Origin: an uncultured Hyphomicrobium sp.
GTDB taxonomy: Bacteria; Pseudomonadota; Alphaproteobacteria; Rhizobiales; Hyphomicrobiaceae
NCBI GenBank assembly: GCA_934555825.1
Contig: CAKTFJ010000005.1
Coordinates: 1 to 64,000 of the forward strand
DNA: 64,000 nt
Direction: 5' to 3'
Shown here: one piece after another, positions 44,637 to 54,117 of the stretch
Layout: every line of letters starts with the position of its first letter
Numbering within the stretch: the first letter of the stretch is position 1
Program-made: the position numbers and the translations under genes
The notes under the pieces: model-generated
Seen by the model: only the letters and a program-made list of their open reading frames with translations
The model's database searches: none
Told to the model about the DNA's origin: nothing

Positions 44637-46057
44637 TAGCGAGGCGGTGCGGCCTGGCTGGCGTTCGGGTCTTCCTTCGGTTCCGACAGTGCACGCGCGA
44701 TCTCCTGGAAGGGATCGGTGCTTTGGGGATCGAACATGGTCTGCTTCATGCTCTCGTAGAGCTTGGGAACGATGTCGATCGCTTTGTCGAGCTCTGGATC
44801 GGCGCCTTTCTGGTAGCCGCCCATGAGGCGCAAGTCGCGCGTGTCTTCGAAATGGGCGATCATTGCGCGCAGCATCATCACGAGCTTCCGCTGCTCCTCG
44901 GACCAAACCGCGTTCGCGAGACGTGAGACGCTGGTCAGCACGTTGACGGCAGGGTAACGACCCTGGTCGGCGATCTTGCGGTCGAGCACGATGTGGCCGT
45001 CGAGGGTGCCGCGGATGCTGTCGGCGATGGGGTCGTTATGGTCGTCGCCGTCCACGAGCACCGAGAATACGCCGGTGATGGAGCCCGTGCCTTCAAGACC
45101 GGGGCCGGCCCGTTCGAGCAGCTTGGGGAGCTCGCTGAATACGGACGGCGTATAGCCGCGGGCAACTGGCGCTTCACCTGCGGCGAGGGCGACCTCGCGC
45201 GTGGCATGAGCAAAGCGCGTTACGGAATCGACGATGAGGAGCACGCTCTCGCCCCTGTCCCGGAAGAACTCGGCTGCGGCGAGCGCCGTCTTTGGTGCCA
45301 AGCGCCGCATCATTGGGCTTTCGTCGCTGGTCGAGACGACGGTGACGGCGCGGGCACGGTTCTGTGCGAGCGCATCCTCCAGAAATTCGCGGACTTCACG
45401 GCCGCGCTCGCCGACGAGCGCCAGCACGACTGTGTCGAAGCCCTGGGATCTCGCAAGCATCGACAGGAGCGTCGACTTGCCGACGCCGGAGCCTGCGAAG
45501 ATGCCGATGCGCTGGCCAGCGCAGAGCGGCGTAAAAAGGTCGATCACACGCACGCCGGAGCGGAGCGGGGCGCGGACGCGGTCTCGGTTCAGCGCGGAGG
45601 GCGGTTCAGCATCGAAGGCGTAGGCGCGCGCGCCTTCGGCGAGAGGGCCGAGACCGTCTATGGGCGCGCCGAGCGCGTTCACCACGCGGCCTTTCCACGA
45701 AACGTCCGGCCTCAGACTCTGGTCGCTATGCTGCCAGGCGATTTCGCCGGGGCCGATCTTGAGATTGACGTCGAAAGGTTTGATGGTGGCGCCGGCGCTG
45801 TCGATGCGGACGACTTCGCCGAGTTGGAGCGTGGGGCCTGTTTCGAAGCTCAAGCGATCGCCGAGCTTCAAGCGGCGCGAAAGCCCGGAAACCTGCACGT
45901 ATGCGGGTGTGACCTGTGTGACCACGCCTCCCACGCGGATGAGCGAGAGCGATGCTGCCGCGTGTGTGACCTGATCTTCCAGCCGGTCGAGCGCGGTCGG
46001 ATCACCGCGCGAGGCTGTAGATGTGTCCGGGGCGGTCAATGTTGGGGTGTCGGTCAT
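44636..46057 (-). CDS. fliI: Flagellum-specific ATPase FliI
   Basis: 473 residues. The F1-beta-like ATPase of the export apparatus. Walker A is GSGVGKST at residues 189-196, Walker B is LLIVDSVTRFAHATREV, and the DELSEED-like region and GRYPAVNVLTSVSRL follow. The N-terminal domain (GDRLSFETGPTLQLGEV) is a beta-barrel. It is transcribed leftward with flgF and the DUF1217 gene, opposite to the rest of the locus, and ends against a REP-like repeat. Confidence 0.97.
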   Translation of the reverse strand: MTDTPTLTAPDTSTASRGDPTALDRLEDQVTHAAASLSLIRVGGVVTQVTPAYVQVSGLSRRLKLGDRLSFETGPTLQLGEVVRIDSAGATIKPFDVNLKIGPGEIAWQHSDQSLRPDVSWKGRVVNALGAPIDGLGPLAEGARAYAFDAEPPSALNRDRVRAPLRSGVRVIDLFTPLCAGQRIGIFAGSGVGKSTLLSMLARSQGFDTVVLALVGERGREVREFLEDALAQNRARAVTVVSTSDESPMMRRLAPKTALAAAEFFRDRGESVLLIVDSVTRFAHATREVALAAGEAPVARGYTPSVFSELPKLLERAGPGLEGTGSITGVFSVLVDGDDHNDPIADSIRGTLDGHIVLDRKIADQGRYPAVNVLTSVSRLANAVWSEEQRKLVMMLRAMIAHFEDTRDLRLMGGYQKGADPELDKAIDIVPKLYESMKQTMFDPQSTDPFQEIARALSEPKEDPNASQAAPPR

Positions 46058-46101
46058 GGATTCGTTTTAGCGCCGGAGGCGGTTATCGCGTCGAACCTCG
46101 G

Positions 46102-46827
46102 TCAGCTCGTCTCGCCTATGGTCCGGACGGCTTGGCTCAATGTCTGTTCCGACTGGGAAATGGCGTTGTTGATCGAATCGAACGAGCGCTGAATCTGGAT
46201 CAGTCGCGAAATCTCGGAGACGGGATTGACGTTCGACTGCTCCGTGAAGCCTTGAAGGATGCCAACGCGATTGAAATCGAGCGCAGGCTGGGCCGCGACG
46301 TCGGGGATGACGCCGGAGGTGTCGTGACGAGTCAGGCGGGCATTCTCCGGGATGGTGAAGAGGCCGAGCGCGCCCATCTGGTTGCCGTTCTGAGTCATCA
46401 TGCCGTCACGGGCGATGACGGGGGCGCCGGCTGCGGGATTGAGCTGGATCGGTGCGCCGCCGACGTCGAGAAGCGGGTATCCCGTGAGGGTCGTCAGCGC
46501 GCCTTCCGGCGTCATGGTCATGCGGCCGTCGCGCGTGTAGACGATACCGCCCGGGCCTTGAAACGCGAGCCACGCGTCGCCGCTGACCGCCACATCGAGT
46601 GGATTGTCCGTGCGGCTGACGGGGCCGGCTTCACGCGATAGGTAGGTGTTCCCGGGCGATACGAACGCAGTGGGTGCGTCCGTCTTGTCAGAGATCAACT
46701 GCTCGAACTTTACCTCTTCCGCGCGAAAGCCGGCTGTCGTGACGTTCGCCACGTTGTGGGCGACCGTCTCCAGGCGGCGCATCATCGCCATCTGGCCAGA
46801 CAGCGACACGTAGAGGCTGGGCTGCAT
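46102..46827 (-). CDS. flgF: Flagellar proximal rod protein FlgF
   Basis: About 241 residues starting at ATG 46827. Rod/hook signature near the N-terminus (MMRRLETVAHNVANVTTAGFRAEEV) and SQAVRTIGET at the C-terminus. Middle features VAVSGDAWLAFQGPGGIVYTRDG are shared with FlgG. The start overlaps the DUF1217 stop by 1 bp (TAATG). Confidence 0.95.
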   Translation of the reverse strand: MQPSLYVSLSGQMAMMRRLETVAHNVANVTTAGFRAEEVKFEQLISDKTDAPTAFVSPGNTYLSREAGPVSRTDNPLDVAVSGDAWLAFQGPGGIVYTRDGRMTMTPEGALTTLTGYPLLDVGGAPIQLNPAAGAPVIARDGMMTQNGNQMGALGLFTIPENARLTRHDTSGVIPDVAAQPALDFNRVGILQGFTEQSNVNPVSEISRLIQIQRSFDSINNAISQSEQTLSQAVRTIGETS

Positions 46828-47615
46828 TAACGTCCTCCGAGCTTCAGGGTTTGTATACTGGCGAGCACATCGCCCGAGATGCCGATGGGGGCGCCGCCTG
46901 CCATGAACGGCGCAAGGTTGCTGAACTGCTGTTGCGGTGCGCGGTTGTTCATCTCCCACATGGTCGTGAAGCGGGTGATGAAGGCTTCGAGCTTTTTCGG
47001 CTCCTTGAAGTCGGCGACATTGATGCGTTTTGCATACATGTCGGCTTGCTTGTCGACGTCCATAAGGGCCGTCTCGGGCGCGAAGCCCAGAGCCGTCTGT
47101 GCAACTTTGAACAGCGCGCGGTCGGCCAGCAGACCCATTGCGCTGGTGAGGCCCGGGGCCTTGCGGGCGAAGTAGAGAGCGAGGCGGACGCCTTCGTTCT
47201 GCTCGCCGGAGCGTTGTTCCAACGACAGGCGCACGAAGCGGTCCACGGTGCCTTGACGGGCGTCGTCGCCTTCGGTGGCGGCTTCGCCTTTCGCGGCGAA
47301 ATTGAACGTAGCGGCCAAGTCCTTGAAGCGGACATCCGTCAGGGTGTTCGCGAAGGCTTTCGGGTCCGAGACGCCTTCGGTCAGGACCTTCCGCACGAAG
47401 GCCTTGGCGTAGGCCATATCCTCAAGGCCGAACGCTTTCATCGCATAGCGGTAGACCCGGTCGTTCTTCATGAAATCGTCGACGCTTTTGATTTCGCCGA
47501 TTTTCTCCAGGTAGTTCTTCGACTCGCGCGCGACCTGGGGCTCTTTCGCGAGCGCGGTGAGCGACCTCGTGAGATTTTGGGAAACCAGTCTGTAACTGTC
47601 CGATGTGGTGAGCAC
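46827..47615 (-). CDS. DUF1217 family protein, flagellar locus
   Basis: 262 residues, helical: YRLVSQNLTRSLTALAKEPQVARESKNYLEKIGEIKSVDDFMKNDRVYRYAMKAFGLEDMAYAKAFVRKVLTEGV is the DUF1217 pattern. These proteins are found in rhizobial flagellar loci; the role is not known. It heads a leftward unit with flgF and fliI. Confidence 0.85.
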   Translation of the reverse strand: MLTTSDSYRLVSQNLTRSLTALAKEPQVARESKNYLEKIGEIKSVDDFMKNDRVYRYAMKAFGLEDMAYAKAFVRKVLTEGVSDPKAFANTLTDVRFKDLAATFNFAAKGEAATEGDDARQGTVDRFVRLSLEQRSGEQNEGVRLALYFARKAPGLTSAMGLLADRALFKVAQTALGFAPETALMDVDKQADMYAKRINVADFKEPKKLEAFITRFTTMWEMNNRAPQQQFSNLAPFMAGGAPIGISGDVLASIQTLKLGGR

Positions 47616-47790
47616 GGCTCGGCCTCGCGTGTCTCGGGTTGCCAGTCTCGTGGGTCCGCCTTGTCTCAGGCTGACTTTAGCCAGCAGCCAGACGAGGGCC
47701 GGCGGCCGGGTGGCCAGGGCCTTGATCAGGCTCGCGCAAGGACGCCCCGGCTAGAAATACGTTAACAGGGCTTAACGCGGGGTTTAGCCG

Positions 47791-48663
47791 GTGACGATTA
47801 TCCTCGGTCTGATTATCACGCTCGGCTGCATGCTCGGTGGCTATATGGCCATGGGCGGCTATGTCGGCGTGCTCTGGCAGCCGTGGGAGTTCGTGATCAT
47901 TCTGGGCACGGCGCTCGGCACGTTCATCGTTGCCAATCCGATGAAGGTCATCAAGGATTCCCTCAAGGGTCTTGGTGAAGCTTTCGGTAATGCCGCGCCC
48001 ACCAGCCGCCACTATCTTGATGTCATGGGACTTCTTTATTCCCTCATGCGGGAGCTGCGCTCGAAGCCGCGAAACGAGGTCGAGAAGCACATCGACTCGC
48101 CGGAAGAATCTGCGATCTTCCAGAAGTTCAGCTCGGTCCTCAAAAATCAGGATCTCACCACGTTCATCTGCGACTATTGCCGTCTCATCATCATCGGCAA
48201 TGCGCGCACCCACGAGGTGGAGGCGCTGATGGATGAGGAAATCCAGACGCTGCGCAACGACAGGCTCAAAGCGTATCATGCGTTGACTACGGTAGCTGAT
48301 GGCCTGCCCGCGATCGGCATCATTGCCGCCGTGCTCGGTGTGATCAAAGCGATGGGTGCCATTTCCGAGCCGCCCGAAGTGCTCGGACACTTGATCGGTG
48401 CAGCGCTGGTCGGAACATTCGCCGGTATTTTCTTCTCGTATGCCGTTTTTGCGCCGCTTGCGGGCAAGGTGAAGACTGGCCGCGAGAAGCAGATGCGCCT
48501 CTACATCGTCGCGAAGCAGACTTTGCTTGCGTTCATGAACGGCGCGATGCCGCAAGTTGCCGTCGAATACGGCCGCAAGACCATCTCGGCTTACGAGCGT
48601 CCGACCATCGATGAGGTGGAGGCCGAAACGCTCGGCGGCGGCGGCGAAGCTCAAGCGGCATAG
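47791..48663 (+). CDS. motA: Flagellar motor stator protein MotA
   Basis: 290 residues, GTG start. Four transmembrane helices: [21 protein letters not shown] and [17 protein letters not shown] at the N-terminus, [20 protein letters not shown] and [19 protein letters not shown] further on. The cytoplasmic loop carries conserved charged residues ([24 protein letters not shown]). MotA with MotB forms the proton channel that powers rotation. motB is not in the window. fliN follows 100 bases downstream. Confidence 0.96.
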   Translation: MTIILGLIITLGCMLGGYMAMGGYVGVLWQPWEFVIILGTALGTFIVANPMKVIKDSLKGLGEAFGNAAPTSRHYLDVMGLLYSLMRELRSKPRNEVEKHIDSPEESAIFQKFSSVLKNQDLTTFICDYCRLIIIGNARTHEVEALMDEEIQTLRNDRLKAYHALTTVADGLPAIGIIAAVLGVIKAMGAISEPPEVLGHLIGAALVGTFAGIFFSYAVFAPLAGKVKTGREKQMRLYIVAKQTLLAFMNGAMPQVAVEYGRKTISAYERPTIDEVEAETLGGGGEAQAA

Positions 48664-48763
48664 GCCGCTTGGTCGAATGGCGTGCGTGCCACGGGGCGCG
48701 ACGCCTGATACACTATGACCCCGTCTCGAAGTCGCAATGCGAACGCAGGCTAGGTAGATCGCG

Positions 48764-49162
48764 ATGAGCCAAGAGGGTTCCGATATTCGTCCCGCCGCAG
48801 CGGAGTTGCAGTCGATCATGGATCCGGCCGAGCCGGAAAGCCCGGCGGACGCTCTCTTCAAGGCTGCTGCGCAGCAGGCAGCAGCGGGTCAGAAGCCGCA
48901 TCATCTCGAAACCGTTCTGCAGATCCCGGTATCGGTCAAGGTTGTCCTCGGTTCGGCAACGATGCCCGTCGCCAATGTGCTGAAGCTTGGGCGCGGTGCT
49001 GTCGTGCCGCTCGACCGGAAGGTCGGCGAGCCGGTGGACGTTGTCGTGAACGGTCGCGTCATCGCGCGGGGCGAGGTCGTCGTCCTGGACGAGGACAACT
49101 CGCGGTTTGGCGTATCGCTTACGGAAGTGATCGGGACTGGGACGCCGACGCGCGTCGTTTGA
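48764..49162 (+). CDS. fliN: Flagellar motor switch protein FliN
   Basis: 132 residues. C-terminal SpoA domain: LETVLQIPVSVKVVLGSATMPVANVLKLGRGAVVPLDRKVGEPVDVVVNGRVIARGEVVVLDEDN SRFGVSLTEV. The N-terminal 45 residues are Ala/Glu-rich and variable. FliN forms the C ring with FliM and FliG, which are not in this window. It lies upstream of flhB by 74 bases. Confidence 0.95.
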   Translation: MSQEGSDIRPAAAELQSIMDPAEPESPADALFKAAAQQAAAGQKPHHLETVLQIPVSVKVVLGSATMPVANVLKLGRGAVVPLDRKVGEPVDVVVNGRVIARGEVVVLDEDNSRFGVSLTEVIGTGTPTRVV

Positions 49163-49236
49163 TTTCTCATTCGGCCGCCGCTGGCCGGTTCGATTTTTGG
49201 ATTTGCCTACGTCGTTCCCTTTGAGGGCGCCTCCCG

Positions 49237-50319
49237 ATGTCTGATCAACCAGACAAAGCAAGTAAAACAGAAGAGGCGACAGAGAAGAAGATTCGCGATG
49301 CCCTTGAAAAAGGGCAGACCCCTTCATCGCGCGAGGTGGCGACGCTGGCGAGCCTCATCGCCACACTCGGGGCGCTCTACTTCTTCCTCTCCAACAGCAT
49401 TTTGGATATTCGCGATTCTCTCGCGAGTTTCATCGATCGGCCGGAGGCGTTTGCGCTCAAATCCGGTGCGGACGCGTCGGCGCTTCTGTTCGTCGTCGCG
49501 ATGGAGGGGATCAAGATGGTGGGTCCCGTCGTGCTTCTTCTCATGTTCGCGGGCGTCGCTGCCTCCGTCGTGCAGAACCAGCCGAGGTTCGTCGGCAACC
49601 GGATCGAGCCCAAACTCGAACGTATCTCGCTCGTCAAAGGATGGACGCGCATCTTCGGCCTCAAGGGGATGGTCGAATTTCTGAAGAGCGTCTTCAAGTT
49701 CGTGACCGTGGCCATTGCAGGCTACATCGCACTCGGGAATGCGGACCGCGACATCGTCAATGCGTTGTTCATGGAGCCGGTGGCTATTCCCGAGCTCATG
49801 AAGCAGATGGGTATTAAAGTGCTCGTGGCCGTGATTATCACGGTGGCCTTCCTCGTTGCGGCGGATCTCGCATGGTCGCGCTTCTCCTGGCGCCGCGATC
49901 TGCGGATGACGAAGCAGGAGGTGAAGGACGAGCATAAGCAGATGGAGGGCGACCCGCTCATCCGCATGAAGCTGCGCTCCATGCAGCGCGACCGCGCGCG
50001 TCGCCGGATGATCGCGTCCGTGCCGAGAGCGACGCTGATCGTTGCCAACCCGACACACTATTCGGTTGCTTTGCGCTATGTGCGGGAAGAAGGCGGCGCG
50101 CCAGTCGTTGTCGCCAAAGGAAAAGATCTCGTTGCGCTCAAGATCCGCTTTATCGCGGAGCAGAACGGCATCCCAATTTACGAAGATCGGATGCTGGCAC
50201 GCTCGCTCTACGCAAGCGTCGAGGTGGATAAGATGATTCCACCGGAGTTCTACAAGGCGGTCGCCGGAATCATTCTGTTCTTTGCTCAAAAAGGACAGTC
50301 GGCCCGACCGGCCATGTGA
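49237..50319 (+). CDS. flhB: Flagellar export specificity switch FlhB
   Basis: 360 residues. Four transmembrane helices in the first 210 residues, then the cytoplasmic domain with the autocleavage site N-P-T-H (VANPTHYSVAL, N at residue 271). The N-terminus has DKASKTEEATEKKIRDALEKGQTPSSREV, typical of the family. FlhB switches export from rod/hook to filament substrates. A small gene of unknown function starts at its end. Confidence 0.97.
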   Translation: MSDQPDKASKTEEATEKKIRDALEKGQTPSSREVATLASLIATLGALYFFLSNSILDIRDSLASFIDRPEAFALKSGADASALLFVVAMEGIKMVGPVVLLLMFAGVAASVVQNQPRFVGNRIEPKLERISLVKGWTRIFGLKGMVEFLKSVFKFVTVAIAGYIALGNADRDIVNALFMEPVAIPELMKQMGIKVLVAVIITVAFLVAADLAWSRFSWRRDLRMTKQEVKDEHKQMEGDPLIRMKLRSMQRDRARRRMIASVPRATLIVANPTHYSVALRYVREEGGAPVVVAKGKDLVALKIRFIAEQNGIPIYEDRMLARSLYASVEVDKMIPPEFYKAVAGIILFFAQKGQSARPAM

Positions 50320-50330
50320 GGATCGACACC

Positions 50331-50816
50331 ATGCTGAAGCAGGGCAAAGATTATTCACGTGAGCGCGAAAAAGCGCTTGCCGACGGCCTCAGGGACGTGG
50401 CGTCCGAGTTGAGGCTCGTCGATCCGGCGGATTTCATCGCGTTTCTTCGGACAGAACAGTTCGGGAATATCCGTAATCTCGTGAATTCCTCGACGGAGAT
50501 GTTCTTCAAGCCGGGAACGATCACCTTCGGCCTATCGGGTGAGGTCGACCTGCCCTGGGATCGGGCGCCGTCGATCTCGCTCGACATGGAGTTTCATCAC
50601 CTCAACGTTTCCGCTTACTTCCGCCTCGTGCTCGAAGCTTTCCACGCGGGCGTGGACATCAGCTACGTGTCTTTCGAGGGTGGCTCGGACGATCCCGACA
50701 AGAATACGCGCAGGCTGGTCGAGGCCATCGAGGATGCGCGAATCGCGCCGCGTTCCCGTGGCCGCAAGGCCGCGTCTCAGGCGGATGCGTCCGCAGAGGG
50801 TGACACACTCTTTTAG
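50331..50816 (+). CDS. Unknown protein encoded after flhB (161 aa)
   Basis: Start ATG 50331 with GAGG upstream; GTG 50316 overlapping flhB by 4 bp is the alternative. The sequence contains EREKALADGLRDVASELRLVDPADFIAFLRTEQFGNIRNLVNSSTEMFF and FGLSGEVDLPWDRAPSISLDMEFHHLNV, then a basic tail. No signal peptide or membrane helix. I do not recognise the family. The tight link to flhB and protein-like composition make it a real gene probably serving flagellar assembly. Confidence 0.7.
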   Translation: MLKQGKDYSREREKALADGLRDVASELRLVDPADFIAFLRTEQFGNIRNLVNSSTEMFFKPGTITFGLSGEVDLPWDRAPSISLDMEFHHLNVSAYFRLVLEAFHAGVDISYVSFEGGSDDPDKNTRRLVEAIEDARIAPRSRGRKAASQADASAEGDTLF

Positions 50817-50846
50817 CGGCGTCGCATTGGCCTCTGGTATGCGCTG

Positions 50847-51122
50847 TCAGTTGAGTTTGAGCTCGGTGCCGATCAGGCGCAGCTCGCAAGGCTTAATCAA
50901 GCCGGTGTGCGCGACAAGAACCTGATGCAGCTTGCCCTCTATGTTGCGCGACCAAAAATCCAGAAAGCTCTTCAATTTCGGGAAACGTGGGTGGAGATCG
51001 TAGTCCTGCCAGATGTAGCTCTGCATGAGAGCGGGATGGTCGGGCAGGCGATAGATGATCTCTGCGGTGGTGAGGCTGTAGCCCGCAAGCATGCGGACAA
51101 AATCATTGTCGGCTGTGCTCAA
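50847..51122 (-). CDS. Usg family protein (91 aa)
   Basis: The sequence SLTTAEIIYRLPDHPALMQSYIWQDYDLHPRFPKLKSFLDFWSRNIEGKLH matches the alphaproteobacterial Usg family. The family was named from a gene near trpF in Caulobacter; biochemical function is unknown. It is a lone leftward gene inserted between flagellar blocks. Confidence 0.9.
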   Translation of the reverse strand: MSTADNDFVRMLAGYSLTTAEIIYRLPDHPALMQSYIWQDYDLHPRFPKLKSFLDFWSRNIEGKLHQVLVAHTGLIKPCELRLIGTELKLN

Positions 51123-51363
51123 AGTTCGCTCCGGGGTCTTGCATAGTTCACGGAACGAGGATACAGCAGCGCTTCAGCGTTTTCAATATTGTTGTTAAAT
51201 ATCAATTTGTTAGCAGCATATTCCCATGAATGCTAACAGGCGGCCGCCGAGGGCTGACGTTTGACTGTCATCCATCCCGCACCGTGACTCGCGTTTTCGG
51301 ATTTCGAACGCGAGCTGCTATGCCTGTGTGCAACGGATAGATCTTTTCAGCCGGGGTGTGCCG

Positions 51364-51999
51364 ATGTTCGGTGCCGCACTCACAAGTTTCACAACGTTCT
51401 TCGCGACGGTTGGGCCTATTGAGGCTGCGGTGTTGTTCGCGGCGTTCACGTCGGGCGTGCCGATTGCACAGCGGCGGCGGATCGCGCTCAGGGCCGTCGC
51501 GATCGCGAGCTTAATCCTCATGATCTCGACATTGGCAGGCGGACCGCTGCTTCGGCAACTCGGCGTGTCCATCCCCGCGCTCCAGACGGCGGGTGGGATC
51601 ATTCTGCTCATGATCGCGCTCGATATGGTGTTTGCCCGGCCCACGAGCGTGTTCAAGCTATCGCGGCCGGAAGGGGAGGAGGCGCAACATAAAGACGATC
51701 TCGCCGTATTTCCGCTGGCGACTCCCCTGCTTGCCGGGCCGGGTGCGATGAGTGCCGGCATCCTGCTTGCGGCGAATGCTCAAGGCAATACGGTGGAACT
51801 CGCCATGACGATCGTGGCGCTCGGCGTCGTCATGGGGCTTACGCTCGCGCTGCTGCTTCTCGCGCATGAGCTTTCCCGATATCTCGGGGTGACCGCGCAG
51901 CGGGTGCTCATGCGCGTGTTTGGCATCCTTCTAGCCGCCATCGCCGTGGAGGCGCTCTTCACCGGCCTTGCCGGGAGCGGCCTCGTTCCTCGCGGGTAG
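51364..51999 (+). CDS. MarC family integral membrane protein
   Basis: About 211 residues with six hydrophobic helices: LTSFTTFFATVGPIEAAVLFAAFTSG at the N-terminus, IPALQTAGGIILLMIALDMVF, then FPLATPLLAGPGAMSAGILLA, the conserved MarC loop. The start is taken at 51364 (a TTG at 51328 is possible). Members were once linked to multiple antibiotic resistance; the real function is unknown. It stands just before flgB. Confidence 0.93.
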   Translation: MFGAALTSFTTFFATVGPIEAAVLFAAFTSGVPIAQRRRIALRAVAIASLILMISTLAGGPLLRQLGVSIPALQTAGGIILLMIALDMVFARPTSVFKLSRPEGEEAQHKDDLAVFPLATPLLAGPGAMSAGILLAANAQGNTVELAMTIVALGVVMGLTLALLLLAHELSRYLGVTAQRVLMRVFGILLAAIAVEALFTGLAGSGLVPRG

Positions 52000-52130
52000 A
52001 GGCTTTCGGGCCGCAGTCCGTTAACACTTTCAGCCGTCGAGGGTTTCAGCCCCGTTCGCCGGCCGCTCACAAGCTTCGGACAAGATTGCAGACCTAAAAC
52101 CGAGAGTGGCTCAAGGCGGGGCGCGCTCTC

Positions 52131-52511
52131 ATGGACGTTACAAATTTCTTTTCGATCGCCTCCCAGCAGAATCGCTGGCTCAGCGTGCGCCAGTCGGTGA
52201 TCGCGCAGAACATCGCGCATGTGAACACACCTGGCTACAAGGCGCTCGACGTCGAGCCTTTCGAAGCGGTTCTCAACGCGACCGGCCTCAAGATGCAGAA
52301 GACGCAGGCCAGCCATTTGAGCCCCGTGAGCGGCAACGGAAGCGATGCCCAGACTCAGGAAGAGGCCGAGTGGGCCGTCCTACATTCCGGAAACAGCGTG
52401 AGCCTCGAAGAGCAGCTCTTCAAGGCGAGCGAAGTGACGGGCGCCTATTCGCGGAATACCGGCGTGATGAAGGTGTTCCACCGCATGCTGCTGGCATCGA
52501 CCAAGGGGTAA
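52131..52511 (+). CDS. flgB: Flagellar proximal rod protein FlgB
   Basis: 126 residues. It contains IASQQNRWLSVRQSVIAQNIAHVNTPGYKALDVEPFEAVL, the rod signature, and ends with FHRMLLASTKG. It begins the forward rod block flgB-flgC-fliE-flgG; flgC begins three bases after the stop. Confidence 0.95.
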   Translation: MDVTNFFSIASQQNRWLSVRQSVIAQNIAHVNTPGYKALDVEPFEAVLNATGLKMQKTQASHLSPVSGNGSDAQTQEEAEWAVLHSGNSVSLEEQLFKASEVTGAYSRNTGVMKVFHRMLLASTKG

Positions 52512-52514
52512 GCC

Positions 52515-52934
52515 ATGATCGATCCTATTCGCATTGCCGTGAAAGTGGCGGCCTCGGGTCTCGAAGCGCAGTCGCGGCGCATGCTCATTGTGTCTGAGAA
52601 CCTTGCGAACGCATCCTCGACGGGAAACACGCCCGGCGCCGATCCTTACATGCGCAAGACCGTGAGCTTTCAGGCCGCGATGGACGAAGCGATGGGCGCG
52701 AAGCTCGTCAAAGTCGATCGCGTCGATGTGGATCGTAAGCCGTTTCGCGTCGAGTACGACCCGGGCCATCCGGCGGCGGATGGGAATGGCAATGTCAAGC
52801 TGCCGAACGTCGATATGCTGGTCGAGCTTGCCGACATTCGTGAAACCAACCGTTCGTATGAAGCGAACTTGCAGGTTGTGAAGCAGGCGCGCTCCATGAT
52901 GTCGATGACCATCGATCTGCTCAGGAGCTCGTAA
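52515..52934 (+). CDS. flgC: Flagellar proximal rod protein FlgC
   Basis: 139 residues. [37 protein letters not shown] is the rod signature; the C-terminal [36 protein letters not shown] is conserved. The ATG of fliE overlaps its stop by 1 bp (TAATG). Confidence 0.96.
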   Translation: MIDPIRIAVKVAASGLEAQSRRMLIVSENLANASSTGNTPGADPYMRKTVSFQAAMDEAMGAKLVKVDRVDVDRKPFRVEYDPGHPAADGNGNVKLPNVDMLVELADIRETNRSYEANLQVVKQARSMMSMTIDLLRSS

Positions 52935-53275
52935 TGCTGGACGGCGTTGGGAGATTTCCGAGTGTCGGCACGGGAAGCCAGTACGGGCTCGCCCAGCCTA
53001 CCCCTGTTGCGCCCGCGCCCACGCCGCAGACGGCGCCTGTTCGTACCGAGCCTTTGCCAAGCGATTTCGGTGCCGTGCTCGGGCAAATGACACTCGAAGC
53101 CATCAGCACGTTGCGGGCGAGTGAGCAAACTGCGGTTGCCGGTGTTCGCGGTCAGGCTACGGCCCAGCAGGTGGTCGAGGCCGTCATGGACGCCGAGCAG
53201 ACGCTGCAGACCGCAATCGCCATTCGCGACAAAGTCGTCGCGTCCTATCTCGAAGTCAGCCGTATGGCCATCTAG
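52934..53275 (+). CDS. fliE: Flagellar hook-basal body complex protein FliE
   Basis: 113 residues. The C-terminal half has VRGQATAQQVVEAVMDAEQTLQTAIAIRDKVVASYLEVSRMAI, the FliE pattern that links the MS ring to the rod. The N-terminal half is Pro/Ala-rich and variable. Overlaps flgC by 1 bp. Confidence 0.95.
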   Translation: MLDGVGRFPSVGTGSQYGLAQPTPVAPAPTPQTAPVRTEPLPSDFGAVLGQMTLEAISTLRASEQTAVAGVRGQATAQQVVEAVMDAEQTLQTAIAIRDKVVASYLEVSRMAI

Positions 53276-53304
53276 GCCCGTGAATTGAAAGTCAGGACAC
53301 GTCC

Positions 53305-54093
53305 ATGAGAGCGCTTGCGATTGCTGCGACGGGCATGAACGCTCAGCAGACGAACCTTGAAGTGACCGCGAACAACATCGCGAACATCAACACGACCGGC
53401 TACAAGCGCACGCGCGCCGAGTTCACCGATCTGCTCTATCAGGCAGAGCGCGCGCTGGGCGCTCCTGCGCGCGGCGGCGCTGCGAACCTGCCTGAGGGCG
53501 CGTATGTGGGTCTTGGTGTGCGGACGGCCGCGATCCGGCATCTGCATCAGCAGGGCTCGCTCGCGCAGACGACGAACAAGCTCGATCTCGCGCTCAACGG
53601 CCGCGGCTGGTTCCAGATCACGGGCGCCGATGGCGAGACGTTCTATACGCGCGATGGTGCGTTCAACAAGAACGACCAGGGCCAGATCGTGACCCTGGAC
53701 GGCTACGAAGTGCAGCCGGCCATGACGGTGCCGCAGGATGCCGTGGACATCATCGTCAACGAGACGGGGGAGATCTACGTGACGCTTGACGGCCAGATCG
53801 AGCCGCAGCTCATCGGCCAGCTTACGCTTGCGTCGTTCGTCAACGATGCGGGCCTGGAGCCCCTGGGCGGCAACCTTTATCGGGAGACGGAATCTTCTGG
53901 CGATCCCGTCACAGGCGTGCCGGGTGATCCGGGCTTCGGGCGCATCCATCAAGGCTATCTCGAGAACTCGAACGTCGACGCCGTGAAGGAGATCACGCAG
54001 CTCATCTCGGCCCAGCGGGCCTACGAGATGAACTCGAAGGTCATTCAGACGGTGGATTCGATGTACGGCACGGTCGCCAACAACATGCGGTAA
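53305..54093 (+). CDS. flgG: Flagellar distal rod protein FlgG
   Basis: 262 residues. [39 protein letters not shown] is the rod signature. The L-stretch ([29 protein letters not shown]) and the C-terminal [27 protein letters not shown] are standard. fliE and flgA flank it. Confidence 0.97.
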   Translation: MRALAIAATGMNAQQTNLEVTANNIANINTTGYKRTRAEFTDLLYQAERALGAPARGGAANLPEGAYVGLGVRTAAIRHLHQQGSLAQTTNKLDLALNGRGWFQITGADGETFYTRDGAFNKNDQGQIVTLDGYEVQPAMTVPQDAVDIIVNETGEIYVTLDGQIEPQLIGQLTLASFVNDAGLEPLGGNLYRETESSGDPVTGVPGDPGFGRIHQGYLENSNVDAVKEITQLISAQRAYEMNSKVIQTVDSMYGTVANNMR

Positions 54094-54117
54094 GCGTGTA
54101 AGGGAGCGGTGACGATC

